DNA from: a virus
Length of the DNA: 34,880 nt
Virus record (IMG/VR): IMGVR_UViG_3300010885_017259
Location: 1 to 34,880 of that record
Reading direction: 5' to 3' (one strand)
Made by a program: the position numbers and the translations under genes. This document shows positions 1-6,856 of the stretch, piece by piece. The notes under the pieces were generated by a model. The model worked only from the letters and a program-made list of their open reading frames with translations. It did not search any database and was not told where the DNA came from. How positions within the stretch are numbered: the stretch's first letter is position 1; the number at the start of each line of letters is the position of its first letter.

Positions 1-11
1 AAACCATACGT

Positions 12-359
12 ATGTCAATAATTTATACTTACCAAAAGTCTAAAAAGAAAAGCAAGACCAAAAAGGAAATTGCTGAATATCAGGCATGGCTTGATAGCGT
101 CAACAATATGTCCACTGGCTTTTCTAAACTAAAACCTAAAGTGATAAATTCTGGTGTTCCGAAACTGACCACACCGGTTGGTCGTGAAACGCCAAAATAT
201 CCTAGTTTTGAAACGTTTGGTGGTTCTGCTACAAAACCAATTCAAGGTAAAATTTATACTGGTACTGCTATGAAGGGTATTGGCACTTTGCACAAAAGCA
301 ATGCGGTTCCTATATTTTCGGATGAGGAAGCTCGTGACCAGGCATTGATGCGGAGATGA
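12..359 (+). CDS. Conserved phage protein of unknown function
   Basis: A 115-residue basic protein whose N-terminus is lysine-rich (KSKKKSKTKKE, residues 9-19). The middle is low in predicted structure, and residues 60-100 are rich in Gly, Thr and Pro. I see no catalytic motif, signal peptide or membrane segment. The start is the first ATG in the window. The upstream gene is outside the window, so the ribosome binding site cannot be judged well. It ends about 50 bases before a sigma70-like promoter, so it probably closes the preceding operon. The Lys-rich head would suit nucleic-acid contact, but that is a guess; I do not recognise the family with certainty. Confidence 0.7.
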   Translation: MSIIYTYQKSKKKSKTKKEIAEYQAWLDSVNNMSTGFSKLKPKVINSGVPKLTTPVGRETPKYPSFETFGGSATKPIQGKIYTGTAMKGIGTLHKSNAVPIFSDEEARDQALMRR

Positions 360-407
360 ATACTAAAGTATTACTGTTGCTTTCACGCAACACCCGCCAA
401 AAAGTGC

Positions 408-435
408 TTGACTATCCTGCCAGTTTGTGTATAAT
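408..435 (+). promoter_or_regulatory. Sigma70-like promoter upstream of the Gp88-type gene
   Basis: TTGACT (408-413) and a perfect TATAAT (430-435) are separated by 16 bases. The start codon at 465 lies about 30 bases further on, with an AAAGGA ribosome site (454-459) between. It matches the host housekeeping sigma consensus in 11 of 12 positions, which fits expression before the phage late programme. A small inverted repeat (375-380 with 387-392) lies just upstream. Confidence 0.8.
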
Positions 436-464
436 GGTACCTATTGAGTTGATAAAGGACTGAA

Positions 465-1214
465 ATGAATTTGCTATCTACAGGTAACCCCAAAATTTTA
501 AAAGGTTTGGCACAAGGTTACAATACCTACATTTTACACCTGGCTCCTGCTGACTTGTCAGGTTATGAAACCTGCGCTAAACGTACCATTGGTTGCACAG
601 CTGCTTGCTTGAACCTCGCTGGTCGTGGCGGTATGTTCAAGCGTGGCGAATTTACCAACGTCATTCAAAAAGCTCGTATTCGCAAAACCAAAATGTTTTT
701 CGAAGACCGTATTACATTTATGAATTTGTTGGTTAAAGATATTGAATTGGGCATTAAACAAAGCAAACGCCTTGGCTTAACTCCTGTTTTCCGTTTGAAT
801 GGTACCTCTGACCTTGCTTTTGAAAAGTATGAGGTTAACCGCAATGGACAAACCTATTCAAACATTTTCTACGCTTTTCCTGAAGTGACATTTTATGATT
901 ACACCAAAATTCTTGGTCGTAAAATTAAAATGGTTCCCAATTATTCGTTGACATTTTCTGCCGCTGATGGTAATGATGCTGACGTTTATGCTGCCATTCA
1001 ACAAGGTTACAATGTTGCTACGGTGTTCGGTTTGAAAAAGACTGAACCAATGCCTGATAGCTACATGGGTCGTCCTGTTTTTAATGGCGATGAATCAGAC
1101 CTGCGGTTTCTGGATCCCAAAGGTGTTGTGGTCGGTTTGTATGCAAAAGGCAAAGCCAAAAAAGATACAACCGGTTTTGTAAAGTATCCAGTTCTAATGA
1201 TGAAAGCTGCGTAA
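465..1214 (+). CDS. Gp88-family phage protein (unknown function)
   Basis: A 249-residue protein resembling the phage 'gene product 88' family. The N-terminus reads MNLLSTGNPKIL and is followed by the cysteine cluster ETCAKRTIGCTAACLNLAGR (about residues 36-55), a spacing typical of that family. C-terminal segments such as VPNYSLTFSA and GYNVATVFG look like beta strands in a compact soluble fold. No catalytic activity is established for the family that I know of; the cysteines could bind a metal. The start is supported by AAAGGA at 454-459, and the gene follows a near-consensus sigma70 promoter, so it is likely expressed early. Its stop overlaps the start of the next small ORF by one base, showing translational coupling. 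Confidence 0.75.
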   Translation: MNLLSTGNPKILKGLAQGYNTYILHLAPADLSGYETCAKRTIGCTAACLNLAGRGGMFKRGEFTNVIQKARIRKTKMFFEDRITFMNLLVKDIELGIKQSKRLGLTPVFRLNGTSDLAFEKYEVNRNGQTYSNIFYAFPEVTFYDYTKILGRKIKMVPNYSLTFSAADGNDADVYAAIQQGYNVATVFGLKKTEPMPDSYMGRPVFNGDESDLRFLDPKGVVVGLYAKGKAKKDTTGFVKYPVLMMKAA

Positions 1215-1348
1215 TGATAAAAGAATTTTTCTTCTACCTCGATGCATGGAAATTTTGTAGAGATAATGACCTTCCCGTATCTCAAATTGTCCGTAAAAAT
1301 TGGAAAGTTTGGGAAGTTGATTTTGAAATGAATGAAATGGAGTCTTAA
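1214..1348 (+). CDS. Small 44-residue protein, unknown function
   Basis: A short ORF beginning at the ATG that overlaps the TAA of the Gp88-type gene (taATG) and ending one base before the next ATG at 1349. The product is 44 residues, rich in aromatic and charged residues (MIKEFFFYLDAW..., ending FEMNEMES). It has no signal peptide or known motif. Support comes from position: it fills the whole gap between two genes, has start/stop overlaps on both sides, and its 3' end supplies the ATGGAG ribosome site for the following lipoprotein gene. Function unknown. Confidence 0.6.
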   Translation: MIKEFFFYLDAWKFCRDNDLPVSQIVRKNWKVWEVDFEMNEMES

Positions 1349-1585
1349 ATGAAAAGATTGTTAGTTATCCCTTTAGTGTTATCTTTGGTTGCTTGCTCGT
1401 CAACACCAACCTATAAATTGTCCAATTATAAAGGCCCTGAAGCCATGGACCGAAACGAAGCAGTACAAGCTGCTAAACAATGTGTCTTTGCTAAGATGCG
1501 TCCAAATGTGGAATATATTTCCGTAAAAACCGATGCTGGTCCCAAAGTGATGGTGCCTGTGAATGTGCATTGCGAACCATTTTGA
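1349..1585 (+). CDS. Small phage lipoprotein
   Basis: A 78-residue protein with a classical type II signal peptide: MKRLL, a hydrophobic stretch, then lipobox LVAC with the lipidated cysteine at residue 16 followed by Ser-Ser. Serine at +2 suggests sorting to the outer membrane by the Lol pathway in a Gram-negative host. The mature part is about 62 residues with two further cysteines (near residues 46 and 75), which might form a disulfide in the periplasm. Lipoproteins of this size in phages can be outer spanins or superinfection-exclusion factors. The mature part is not especially proline-rich, so an Rz1-type spanin is only one possibility. The adjacent gene encodes an inner-membrane protein with a periplasmic-type tail, so the two may act together. 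Confidence 0.8.
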   Translation: MKRLLVIPLVLSLVACSSTPTYKLSNYKGPEAMDRNEAVQAAKQCVFAKMRPNVEYISVKTDAGPKVMVPVNVHCEPF

Positions 1586-1591
1586 TTGTAA

Positions 1592-1909
1592 ATGCCTAAT
1601 CAGAATACATTGGAACTAATTGTATTTGTTGGCATTTGTATTGTCATTCTTGGTTTTTTCTGGAAAATTATTGTTATTGGTATTACAATTCTTTTTTGTA
1701 TTGTAGTTCTTGCTAACCATACACCACCTACTGAAACCAAAATAGTTGTACCTCCTGTGGTTGTGCAACAAGAGGTTGTAATAGAACCGCAAAAAGTGAA
1801 CGACCCTCGCCGTGAGGAATACGTTCAAGGATGTGTAAGTTATGGATTCACCAAGAAATCTTGCGAAGATTATTGGGATGGAAAAATTGATAGTTTAATG
1901 GAGATTTAA
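1592..1909 (+). CDS. Small membrane protein with Pro/Val-rich tail
   Basis: A 105-residue protein with a long hydrophobic block (about residues 8-41, enough for one or two membrane spans). A Pro/Val-rich stretch follows (about 43-68, including VVPPVVVQQEVV) and then a charged C-terminal domain with two cysteines (GCVSYGFTKKSCEDYW). It starts six bases after the lipoprotein stop and ends one base before the next gene. The layout, a membrane anchor plus an extended linker plus a small Cys-containing domain, would suit a protein that reaches across the periplasm. No family was recognised. An inner-membrane partner of the upstream lipoprotein is an inference from adjacency only. Confidence 0.7.
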   Translation: MPNQNTLELIVFVGICIVILGFFWKIIVIGITILFCIVVLANHTPPTETKIVVPPVVVQQEVVIEPQKVNDPRREEYVQGCVSYGFTKKSCEDYWDGKIDSLMEI

Positions 1910-1910
1910 A

Positions 1911-2291
1911 ATGGGAACACGTAGTTTAACTTTTGTTTATGAAGAAAACAAACCAATTATCAACATGTATCGCCAATTCGATGGCTATCCAGAAGGTCAC
2001 GGCCAAGAACTGGCTGATTTTCTGTTGTCTGGTAAATTGGTAAATGGTTTTTCTGAAACTCAAACCGTGCAGTTTAATGGCATGGGTTGCTTGGCAGCTC
2101 AGATGATTGCCAACTTTAAGAAATCTGTAGGAGGTTTCTACATTTATCCTATTGAATCTAATTCATGTTGGCAAGATTATGAATACCACGTTTATGAAGA
2201 AACTGTGGTTATAAAGAATCCCGACCAAGTTATCTTTAATGGTACTTGGGAAGAATTCAAAGCTTTCTGTTGCGAAATGGCGACAGACTAA
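1911..2291 (+). CDS. Conserved phage protein (MGTRSLTFVY type)
   Basis: A 126-residue acidic, cytoplasmic-looking protein that begins MGTRSLTFVYEENKPIINMY, a start I recognise from many phage and some bacterial proteins of unknown role. It contains RQFDGYPEGHG (about 22-32) followed by helical and aromatic segments. There is no signal peptide or membrane segment. The ribosome site is ATGGAG (about 1898-1903), inside the end of the previous gene. Function is not known to me. It is the last gene before a second sigma70-like promoter. Confidence 0.75.
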   Translation: MGTRSLTFVYEENKPIINMYRQFDGYPEGHGQELADFLLSGKLVNGFSETQTVQFNGMGCLAAQMIANFKKSVGGFYIYPIESNSCWQDYEYHVYEETVVIKNPDQVIFNGTWEEFKAFCCEMATD

Positions 2292-2311
2292 GGCAACAAT
2301 GGCGATGCCTC

Positions 2312-2340
2312 TTGACAAACTCGCCTATTTGTGTTACACT
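2312..2340 (+). promoter_or_regulatory. Sigma70-like promoter for the MazG operon
   Basis: A perfect TTGACA (2312-2317), a 17-base spacer and TACACT (2335-2340), which matches TATAAT at four of six positions. It sits in the 80-base gap between two genes, with the next start (2372) about 30 bases downstream and a GGAG ribosome site at 2361-2364. It probably starts the run of overlapping genes from 2372 onward. Confidence 0.75.
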
Positions 2341-2371
2341 TGAAGTTCTTAAATTATATTGGAGTTATATT

Positions 2372-2800
2372 ATGGCCCGTGGAAAATCTACTAAACTAAA
2401 GCCCTTTCAGAAATTGTTGACCGTTATGATTAGCGGCAACCCAACAACAGTCGAAGAAATCGATGCCTTACTTGGCAAAGAAATCCAAATGTATCGCTTG
2501 TCGACCTACATTTGGCACATTAAGACCAATGCCGATGGCGTTGTTCGTGCAATCAAAGATGGTCGCAAAGTGACCGCTTATCAAATCGTTAACGTTCCTG
2601 ACGTTAAAAAATACATGAGTCGTGTTGGTATTACCAACAGTGGATTCGTAGCAGGTCAACCTGCACCAGCGCCTGTAACTAAGGCTAAGAAAACTAAGGT
2701 TGAGAAACTGGCTGACTTGTCTGCCACACCAATCGAAACACCAGTTATTGTTGAATCAGTAGCTGAGTTACAAGTGACAGAAATCACCGTAACGGAATGA
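2372..2800 (+). CDS. Conserved phage protein with helix-rich N-terminal domain
   Basis: A 142-residue protein. The start is placed at 2372 rather than further upstream because GGAG lies 8 bases before this ATG and a promoter precedes it; a longer frame would run through that promoter. Residues 1-85 form a compact basic domain (GNPTTVEEIDALLG, RLSTYIWHIKTNADGVVRAI, GRKVTAYQIVN) that reads like a small winged-helix or HTH-type fold. The rest is a low-complexity Ala/Pro/Thr/Glu tail. A DNA-binding or regulatory role would suit the first gene after a promoter, but that is inference. It overlaps the MazG-type gene by four bases (ATGA). Confidence 0.75.
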   Translation: MARGKSTKLKPFQKLLTVMISGNPTTVEEIDALLGKEIQMYRLSTYIWHIKTNADGVVRAIKDGRKVTAYQIVNVPDVKKYMSRVGITNSGFVAGQPAPAPVTKAKKTKVEKLADLSATPIETPVIVESVAELQVTEITVTE

Positions 2801-3072
2801 AAGATGTGCAAAAAGAAATCCTTCTGATTGCTCAAGAGGAATGTGCAGAGGTCACCCAAGCTATTTCTAAAGTGTTCCGTTTTGGTATTGAGGCCAAATA
2901 TAATGGCAAAACCAATCGTGAGCGCTTAACGGAAGAAGTTGGTGACCTTCTTTGCATGATTGATTTGATGGTTGAAAGAAAAATCATTGATGATACAAAT
3001 GTACATGAAGCTATGCTAGCTAAAAAAGCAAAATTACAAACTTGGTCAAATATCTTTGGAGAAAATAAATGA
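2797..3072 (+). CDS. MazG-like nucleotide pyrophosphohydrolase
   Basis: A 91-residue all-alpha NTP pyrophosphohydrolase-type protein. The signature is clear: EECAE (residues 14-18, EExxE) and EEVGD (46-50, ending ExxD), the acidic residues that hold Mg2+ in the MazG/dUTPase-like superfamily. Members hydrolyse NTPs or dNTPs to the monophosphate and pyrophosphate. Phage versions are thought to clean nucleotide pools or to act on alarmone-linked signalling; which substrate applies here is unknown. The length fits a single minimal domain. It is coupled by ATGA overlaps to both neighbours, an arrangement that implies co-translation. Confidence 0.85.
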   Translation: MKDVQKEILLIAQEECAEVTQAISKVFRFGIEAKYNGKTNRERLTEEVGDLLCMIDLMVERKIIDDTNVHEAMLAKKAKLQTWSNIFGENK

Positions 3073-3509
3073 GTTATATAATTACACTTGAGAACGATCC
3101 AGAAACTGGCGATTTGATTTTGCCATTGCCAGATGAATTGTTGAGAGAAGCTGGTTGGCAAACTGGCGACACTTTAGACTGGAAAGATAATGGTGATGGA
3201 ACATTCACTATGACTAAAAAAGAAGAAACTGAATGGGTACTTGTTGAAGCTATCTCTCAGTTCCGTGAACGCTATATGGTCGAAGTGCCAAAAGGCAAAG
3301 CAGAATGGGCTCTTGATACTGTAACCCTGAATGAAGCACAAGAATTTAGCCAAGAACATCTTGGTGAAGTGATTGTCTCTCACCGTGTTGTATCATTTGA
3401 TGAAGCCTTGGAAATGTGTGATAAAGATAATCACTATTGTAAAGATTGGGACAATGAGCACAAGATAAGCGCCTTCTTTACAAAGGAAGGCGTAAAGTAT
3501 GACGTATGA
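3069..3509 (+). CDS. AbrB/MazE-like N-terminal domain protein
   Basis: A 146-residue acidic protein. Residues 1-50 look like a swapped-hairpin AbrB/MazE-type fold: a short strand, GDLILPLPDELLREAGW, then GDTLDWKDNGDGTFTMTKK, matching the 'lP.el...gw..Gd.l.w...dg' pattern of that superfamily. Residues 55-146 form a separate, acidic alpha/beta region (FRERYMVEVPKGKAEWALD, EHLGEVIVSHRVVSFDEAL) with no motif I can name. AbrB-type domains bind DNA as dimers, often for autoregulation, but the acidic charge here argues for caution. It lies between the MazG-type gene and another conserved phage gene, overlapping both. Confidence 0.7.
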   Translation: MSYIITLENDPETGDLILPLPDELLREAGWQTGDTLDWKDNGDGTFTMTKKEETEWVLVEAISQFRERYMVEVPKGKAEWALDTVTLNEAQEFSQEHLGEVIVSHRVVSFDEALEMCDKDNHYCKDWDNEHKISAFFTKEGVKYDV

Positions 3510-4048
3510 ATATTTTTTACCTAGATCCTGATCCCAAAGTTTGTGCAGAGATGCACAACAACAAGCATACTGTAAAAATGATTATTGAGTATGCACAGCT
3601 TATGTCCACAGCTCATCGTCTGCTTGATGGCGAAGAATATATTGATATGACGGCTAATGGTCGCCGTATTAAACGCTGGCGCCTGCAAGATGAACGTGAA
3701 CAACAATTAATGAAGGCTTCACATATCAATCATCCATCGGCTATTTGGTGTCGTGACAATAAAAGCAATTATCTTTGGTTGTATGTAATGTGGACTCATT
3801 TGTTAGATGAATACACTTATCGCTATGATAAAATTCATGCTTGCTCTAGGTTAAAAACATTGCTAAGTTTTGCACCAAACAATATTACCACCGGTGATTT
3901 TTTTGCTCCTACGCCGGCGATGCCTGATGATGTAAAAGTTCCAGGAAATTCTTTGGCTTCTTATCGCAGTTACTATATAAACAACAAGGCGCATTTAGCG
4001 TCATGGAAAAAGCGTAATCAACCGGAGTGGTATAGTGCCCTTGTATAG
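3506..4048 (+). CDS. Conserved phage protein (MNIFYLDPDPKVCA type)
   Basis: A 180-residue protein with a well-defined N-terminal motif: MNIFYLDPDPKVCAEMH, then NKHTVKMIIEYAQLMSTAHR. The two histidines, Asp-8 and the Lys-Met pair look like conserved active or binding residues. Further motifs are HINHPSAIWCRDNKSNYLWL and PNNITTGDFFAPTPAMPDDV. I have seen this pattern in many T4-like phage genomes without an assigned function. It is soluble and has no membrane segment. Its end overlaps the next gene by 14 bases. Confidence 0.75.
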   Translation: MNIFYLDPDPKVCAEMHNNKHTVKMIIEYAQLMSTAHRLLDGEEYIDMTANGRRIKRWRLQDEREQQLMKASHINHPSAIWCRDNKSNYLWLYVMWTHLLDEYTYRYDKIHACSRLKTLLSFAPNNITTGDFFAPTPAMPDDVKVPGNSLASYRSYYINNKAHLASWKKRNQPEWYSALV

Positions 4049-4328
4049 TTTTTTAGACACCGAAACAGGTGAAGAATTTGAATCATTTATGAGCATTTCT
4101 GCTCGTGAAGAATATCTACAAACCAATCCAACAATTCATTCAGTTGTAACATCGGCTGCAATTGTTAGTGGAGTTTCCGTTACTGGTAAAGTGCCTGATG
4201 GATTCAAAGAAGTGCTTTCTAAAATTTCAGAGAATCACAAATCAAGTGAAGTTGCTAGTCGTCATGGCCAGCGTTCATCAAAAGAAATTAAGACCAAACA
4301 ATTGGTTGATAAACACATAGGAAGATAA
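4035..4328 (+). CDS. FmdB-like small phage protein lacking the zinc cysteines
   Basis: A 97-residue protein starting with GTG; GGAG at 4024-4027 lies 7 bases upstream and decides the start. The N-terminus (MPLYSFLDTETGEEFESFMS) resembles FmdB-type zinc-ribbon proteins, which open with MPxYxFxCxxCGxxFE, but here the cysteines are replaced, so no zinc site remains. The C-terminus has PDGFKEVLSKISENHKSS followed by a basic tail. Known in related phages as a hypothetical protein. The four-residue match to the FmdB opening could be chance, so the call is tentative. Confidence 0.7.
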   Translation: MPLYSFLDTETGEEFESFMSISAREEYLQTNPTIHSVVTSAAIVSGVSVTGKVPDGFKEVLSKISENHKSSEVASRHGQRSSKEIKTKQLVDKHIGR

Positions 4329-4330
4329 GT

Positions 4331-5023
4331 TTGGCATTTAATCATGTAAAATTGAAAGAGTTGGATTTCGATTTAAAAGCAATTACAACTGATAGTGGTC
4401 GTCAATATCTAACACCTGATGGCCATTCTTTCCCATCCGTAACCACAGTATTGTCGGATTATAATAAGAAGGCTTTATTTGAATGGCGTGAAAGAGTTGG
4501 TGCTGAAGAAGCAAATAGAATTGCAGCCAAAGCCTCAAGTCGTGGAACAAAGTTACATACAATATGTGAAAACTATTTGATGAATGAATTGACTCCTATA
4601 AAAATGACATCCATGATGCCAGATACCAAAGAGTTGTTTCTGTCTTTGAAACCACATATTGATACGAACATTGGTAACGTATATTCAATTGAACAAGCAT
4701 TGTATTCAACTCGCCTCAGATTGGCAGGCCGTGTTGATTGTATTGCAGAATGGAATGGCCAACTATCGGTGATTGACTTTAAAACTTCTACTAGAGAAAA
4801 GTCAGAAGAAGGTATTTTAAATTACTTCATGCAATGTACAGCTTATGCAACCATGTTTGAAGAAATTACACATAAACCAATCAATCAATTGGTGGTTGCT
4901 ATTGCAGTTGCTGATGGCAGTAATCAAATTTTTGTTAAAGAGAAAAGTCAACATTACATTGATTCTTTAGATAGTTACATTGCTAAGTATTGGAAGAAAA
5001 AGTATAAACAACAAGGTGGATAA
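4331..5023 (+). CDS. PD-(D/E)XK exonuclease (RecB/MGME1-like)
   Basis: A 230-residue nuclease. The order of motifs is that of the RecB/Cas4-like exonucleases: GHSFPSVTTVLSD near the start, SSRGTKLHTICENYL (about 69-83, the G..H...E helix), GRVDCIAEW with Asp-136, then VIDFKTS with Asp-149 and Lys-151 forming the D-x12-DxK metal site, and a later MQCTAYATMFEE helix. Such enzymes degrade DNA from ends, in phages during recombination, repair or host DNA turnover. It starts at TTG, supported by AGGAAG at 4319-4324 and by the absence of a better in-frame start. It sits two bases after the preceding gene and directly before a cupin gene. Confidence 0.85.
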   Translation: MAFNHVKLKELDFDLKAITTDSGRQYLTPDGHSFPSVTTVLSDYNKKALFEWRERVGAEEANRIAAKASSRGTKLHTICENYLMNELTPIKMTSMMPDTKELFLSLKPHIDTNIGNVYSIEQALYSTRLRLAGRVDCIAEWNGQLSVIDFKTSTREKSEEGILNYFMQCTAYATMFEEITHKPINQLVVAIAVADGSNQIFVKEKSQHYIDSLDSYIAKYWKKKYKQQGG

Positions 5024-5024
5024 A

Positions 5025-5390
5025 ATGCCAATTACACGTAAACAAGGTTTTATAGAAAAAGGTTGGGGACACGAACTTATTTGGGCCACGAATGATAAAT
5101 ATGCTGGTAAGTTGCTGAAGTTCAACAAAGATGCCAGATTCAGCATGCACTTCCATTCCGTTAAAGATGAAACATGGTATGTTTTGTCTGGTAAATTCGA
5201 AGTGAAATATATTCTAACCAAAGACGCTTCAATCAAGTCTCAAATTCTGGAACCAGGTTCTGTTTGGCGAAACGAACCTCTTGAACCTCATCAAATCATC
5301 TGCCTAGAGGAAGGCACAATCATAGAAGTTAGCACACCAGATTCCGTTGAGGATAACTATCGTGTGTTTCCTGGAGATTCTCAAAAATGA
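5025..5390 (+). CDS. Cupin-fold protein
   Basis: A 121-residue single-domain cupin. It has the two cupin signatures: FSMHFHSVKDETWYVLSGKF (residues 39-58; His-42, His-44, Glu-49) and, after about 20 residues, PGSVWRNEPLEPHQI (His near 88). These His/Glu residues would bind a divalent metal. The closest flavour is the C-terminal domain of mannose-6-phosphate isomerase / sugar-nucleotide enzymes, but the substrate cannot be read from sequence. The ATG at 5025 is chosen because AAGGTGGA ends 4 bases before it; a longer reading would extend deep into the exonuclease gene. It overlaps the next gene by ATGA. Confidence 0.8.
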   Translation: MPITRKQGFIEKGWGHELIWATNDKYAGKLLKFNKDARFSMHFHSVKDETWYVLSGKFEVKYILTKDASIKSQILEPGSVWRNEPLEPHQIICLEEGTIIEVSTPDSVEDNYRVFPGDSQK

Positions 5391-6058
5391 AAGTTTACAT
5401 AAGCAAGTATAGATATCACTGGATATCACCATATCATATCTTAGAAAAGGTTTGTTTTTGGGAAAAAGACAACGATGTGTTTTACAACCATGAAGAAAAG
5501 CCTGGTAACAAGTATGACAAATGGGTGAATCGTTTAAACCCTATCTGTAAAGCTTTACATAAGTTTTTAGATTTTGTTCATCCTAAAATTGACTATGTGA
5601 AGGTTGATAGATGGGACACTTGGTCAATGGATCACACCCTTGGTATGATTGCTTTGCCAATGTTGAAACAATTGCAAACAAGCAAACACGGTGCACCAAA
5701 TGTCGATGATGAAGATGTGCCAGATGAATTGAAATCCACTTCAGCTCCACCAAAAGAGAATGAATGGGATACAGATGAGAACTGGCATAAGCGCTGGGAT
5801 TGGGTAATGAATGAAATGATTTTTGCATTCGAACATCACCTTGACACTAAGTGGGAAGAAGCATATTCTAAAGGCAAATGGAGTACAAGAAGTGAAGCCT
5901 GTAAGTGGGATGAAAATAACAAACCAAAGATGTTTAAAATGGTTTACAATGATGACCACACACATGAAACTGATTATGAAGCTCTAAAGATTGTACATGA
6001 AAGAATTGCAAATGGTTTTAAGCTGTTTGGTAAGTATTATCGAAACCTTTGGGATTAA
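5387..6058 (+). CDS. Conserved phage protein, Trp/Asp-rich, unknown function
   Basis: A 223-residue acidic protein rich in Trp, His, Asp and Glu. Two recognisable blocks are KVDRWDTWSMDHTLGMIALP (about 68-87) and LKTSKHG-like plus DDEDVPDELKSTSAPP (about 105-120). The second is followed by WHKRWDWVMNEMIFAFEHH. I recognise this combination from aquatic T4-like phages, where it has no assigned role. There are no membrane segments or known catalytic motif, although the His/Asp/Trp clusters could bind metal. It is the last gene of the overlapping run that began at 2372. Confidence 0.75.
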   Translation: MKVYISKYRYHWISPYHILEKVCFWEKDNDVFYNHEEKPGNKYDKWVNRLNPICKALHKFLDFVHPKIDYVKVDRWDTWSMDHTLGMIALPMLKQLQTSKHGAPNVDDEDVPDELKSTSAPPKENEWDTDENWHKRWDWVMNEMIFAFEHHLDTKWEEAYSKGKWSTRSEACKWDENNKPKMFKMVYNDDHTHETDYEALKIVHERIANGFKLFGKYYRNLWD

Positions 6059-6073
6059 AAAAGAAAGGATAGG

Positions 6074-6637
6074 ATGAAAAGTAAACCAATACTTTTTAGT
6101 CTTATATTTGCAACTCTAATTATAACGTTATCGTTTGTAAATATAAACACATACAATTTGCCAATCAAAGCACCATTTAGCTCATTGGCACCAGATGTAA
6201 AAAAACAAATCACATGTCTAGCCGAAAATATCTATTTTGAAGCAGCACATGAACCTATTGAAGGCCAAACAGCAGTAGCTTTTGTTACATTCAATAGGTT
6301 ACAAACAGGCAACTATGCAAATTCAATATGTGAGGTCGTACAACAAAAAACTGGCAATGTTTGTCAATTTTCGTGGTACTGTGATAAGACTATTACCTCA
6401 AAGCGCTTGACAATCAAGCATACTCCGTTGTATAATGATATATTGGAGATGACCACAAATCTCTATTTAAATTTTGAAAGAACAAAAGATGTGACAAACG
6501 GAGCAACTTATTATCATGCTGATTATGTAAACCCTGAGTGGTCTAAACTTAAAAAGGAGAAACAAATTGGCAGGCATATTTTCTACAAAAGCAAAGGTGA
6601 CAAAATTGACAGAAACAAAGGAATTATCTATGAATAA
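6074..6637 (+). CDS. SleB-like cell wall hydrolase (probable endolysin)
   Basis: A 187-residue peptidoglycan hydrolase of the SleB/Hydrolase_2 type. Residues 5-24 form an N-terminal hydrophobic segment that can serve as a signal anchor (possibly SAR-type release). The catalytic domain shows CLAENIYFEAAHEP (the Glu at 56 is the likely acid), GQTAVAFVTFNR, SICEVVQQ and CQFSWYC. SleB-family enzymes act as lytic transglycosylases on the glycan strands. In a phage this position and domain point to host lysis. AAAGGATAGG precedes the ATG. Its end overlaps the following small membrane-protein gene, a pairing that is common for lysis genes. Confidence 0.85.
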   Translation: MKSKPILFSLIFATLIITLSFVNINTYNLPIKAPFSSLAPDVKKQITCLAENIYFEAAHEPIEGQTAVAFVTFNRLQTGNYANSICEVVQQKTGNVCQFSWYCDKTITSKRLTIKHTPLYNDILEMTTNLYLNFERTKDVTNGATYYHADYVNPEWSKLKKEKQIGRHIFYKSKGDKIDRNKGIIYE

Positions 6638-6842
6638 AGATTTGATTACAATATGTGTATCAATAATTATTGTTGTTTGTACCGCAATCATTGGTGCATT
6701 CATCTATAATATCAATGACAGAAACAACATGGCGAAAAACATTGAAGCAGCGATTGCTAAAGGTGTTGATCCGCTATCTGTAAAGTGTGCATATGAAACG
6801 CACACAAACCCAACCTGCATTACATATGCAATGAAAAAGTAA
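6630..6842 (+). CDS. Small membrane protein downstream of the endolysin
   Basis: A 70-residue protein with one N-terminal membrane span (about residues 5-27, ITICVSIIIVVCTAIIGAFI) followed by NDRNNMAKNIEAAIAKGVDP and two cysteines near the C-terminus. The ATG at 6630 has AAAGGA 7 bases upstream (6617-6622). An alternative TTG start at 6567 has an even better AAGGAGA (6554-6560) and would add 21 polar residues before the span. Two starts on a small membrane protein next to an endolysin recall dual-start holins, but a single span plus soluble tail does not identify it as one. Unknown function. Confidence 0.7.
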   Translation: MNKDLITICVSIIIVVCTAIIGAFIYNINDRNNMAKNIEAAIAKGVDPLSVKCAYETHTNPTCITYAMKK

Positions 6843-6856
6843 ACTAGGAGTATATT

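Noticed and set aside
375-392. Inverted repeat TGTTGC / GCAACA after the first gene
   Set aside because: The stem is only six base pairs and has no U-tract, so it is not called a terminator; it may be chance or a weak regulatory hairpin.
6606-6634. TTGACA with 17-base spacing to TATGAA inside the endolysin/membrane-protein overlap
   Set aside because: The -10 match is poor and the site lies in doubly coding DNA; the neighbouring genes are tightly spaced, so no promoter is needed here.
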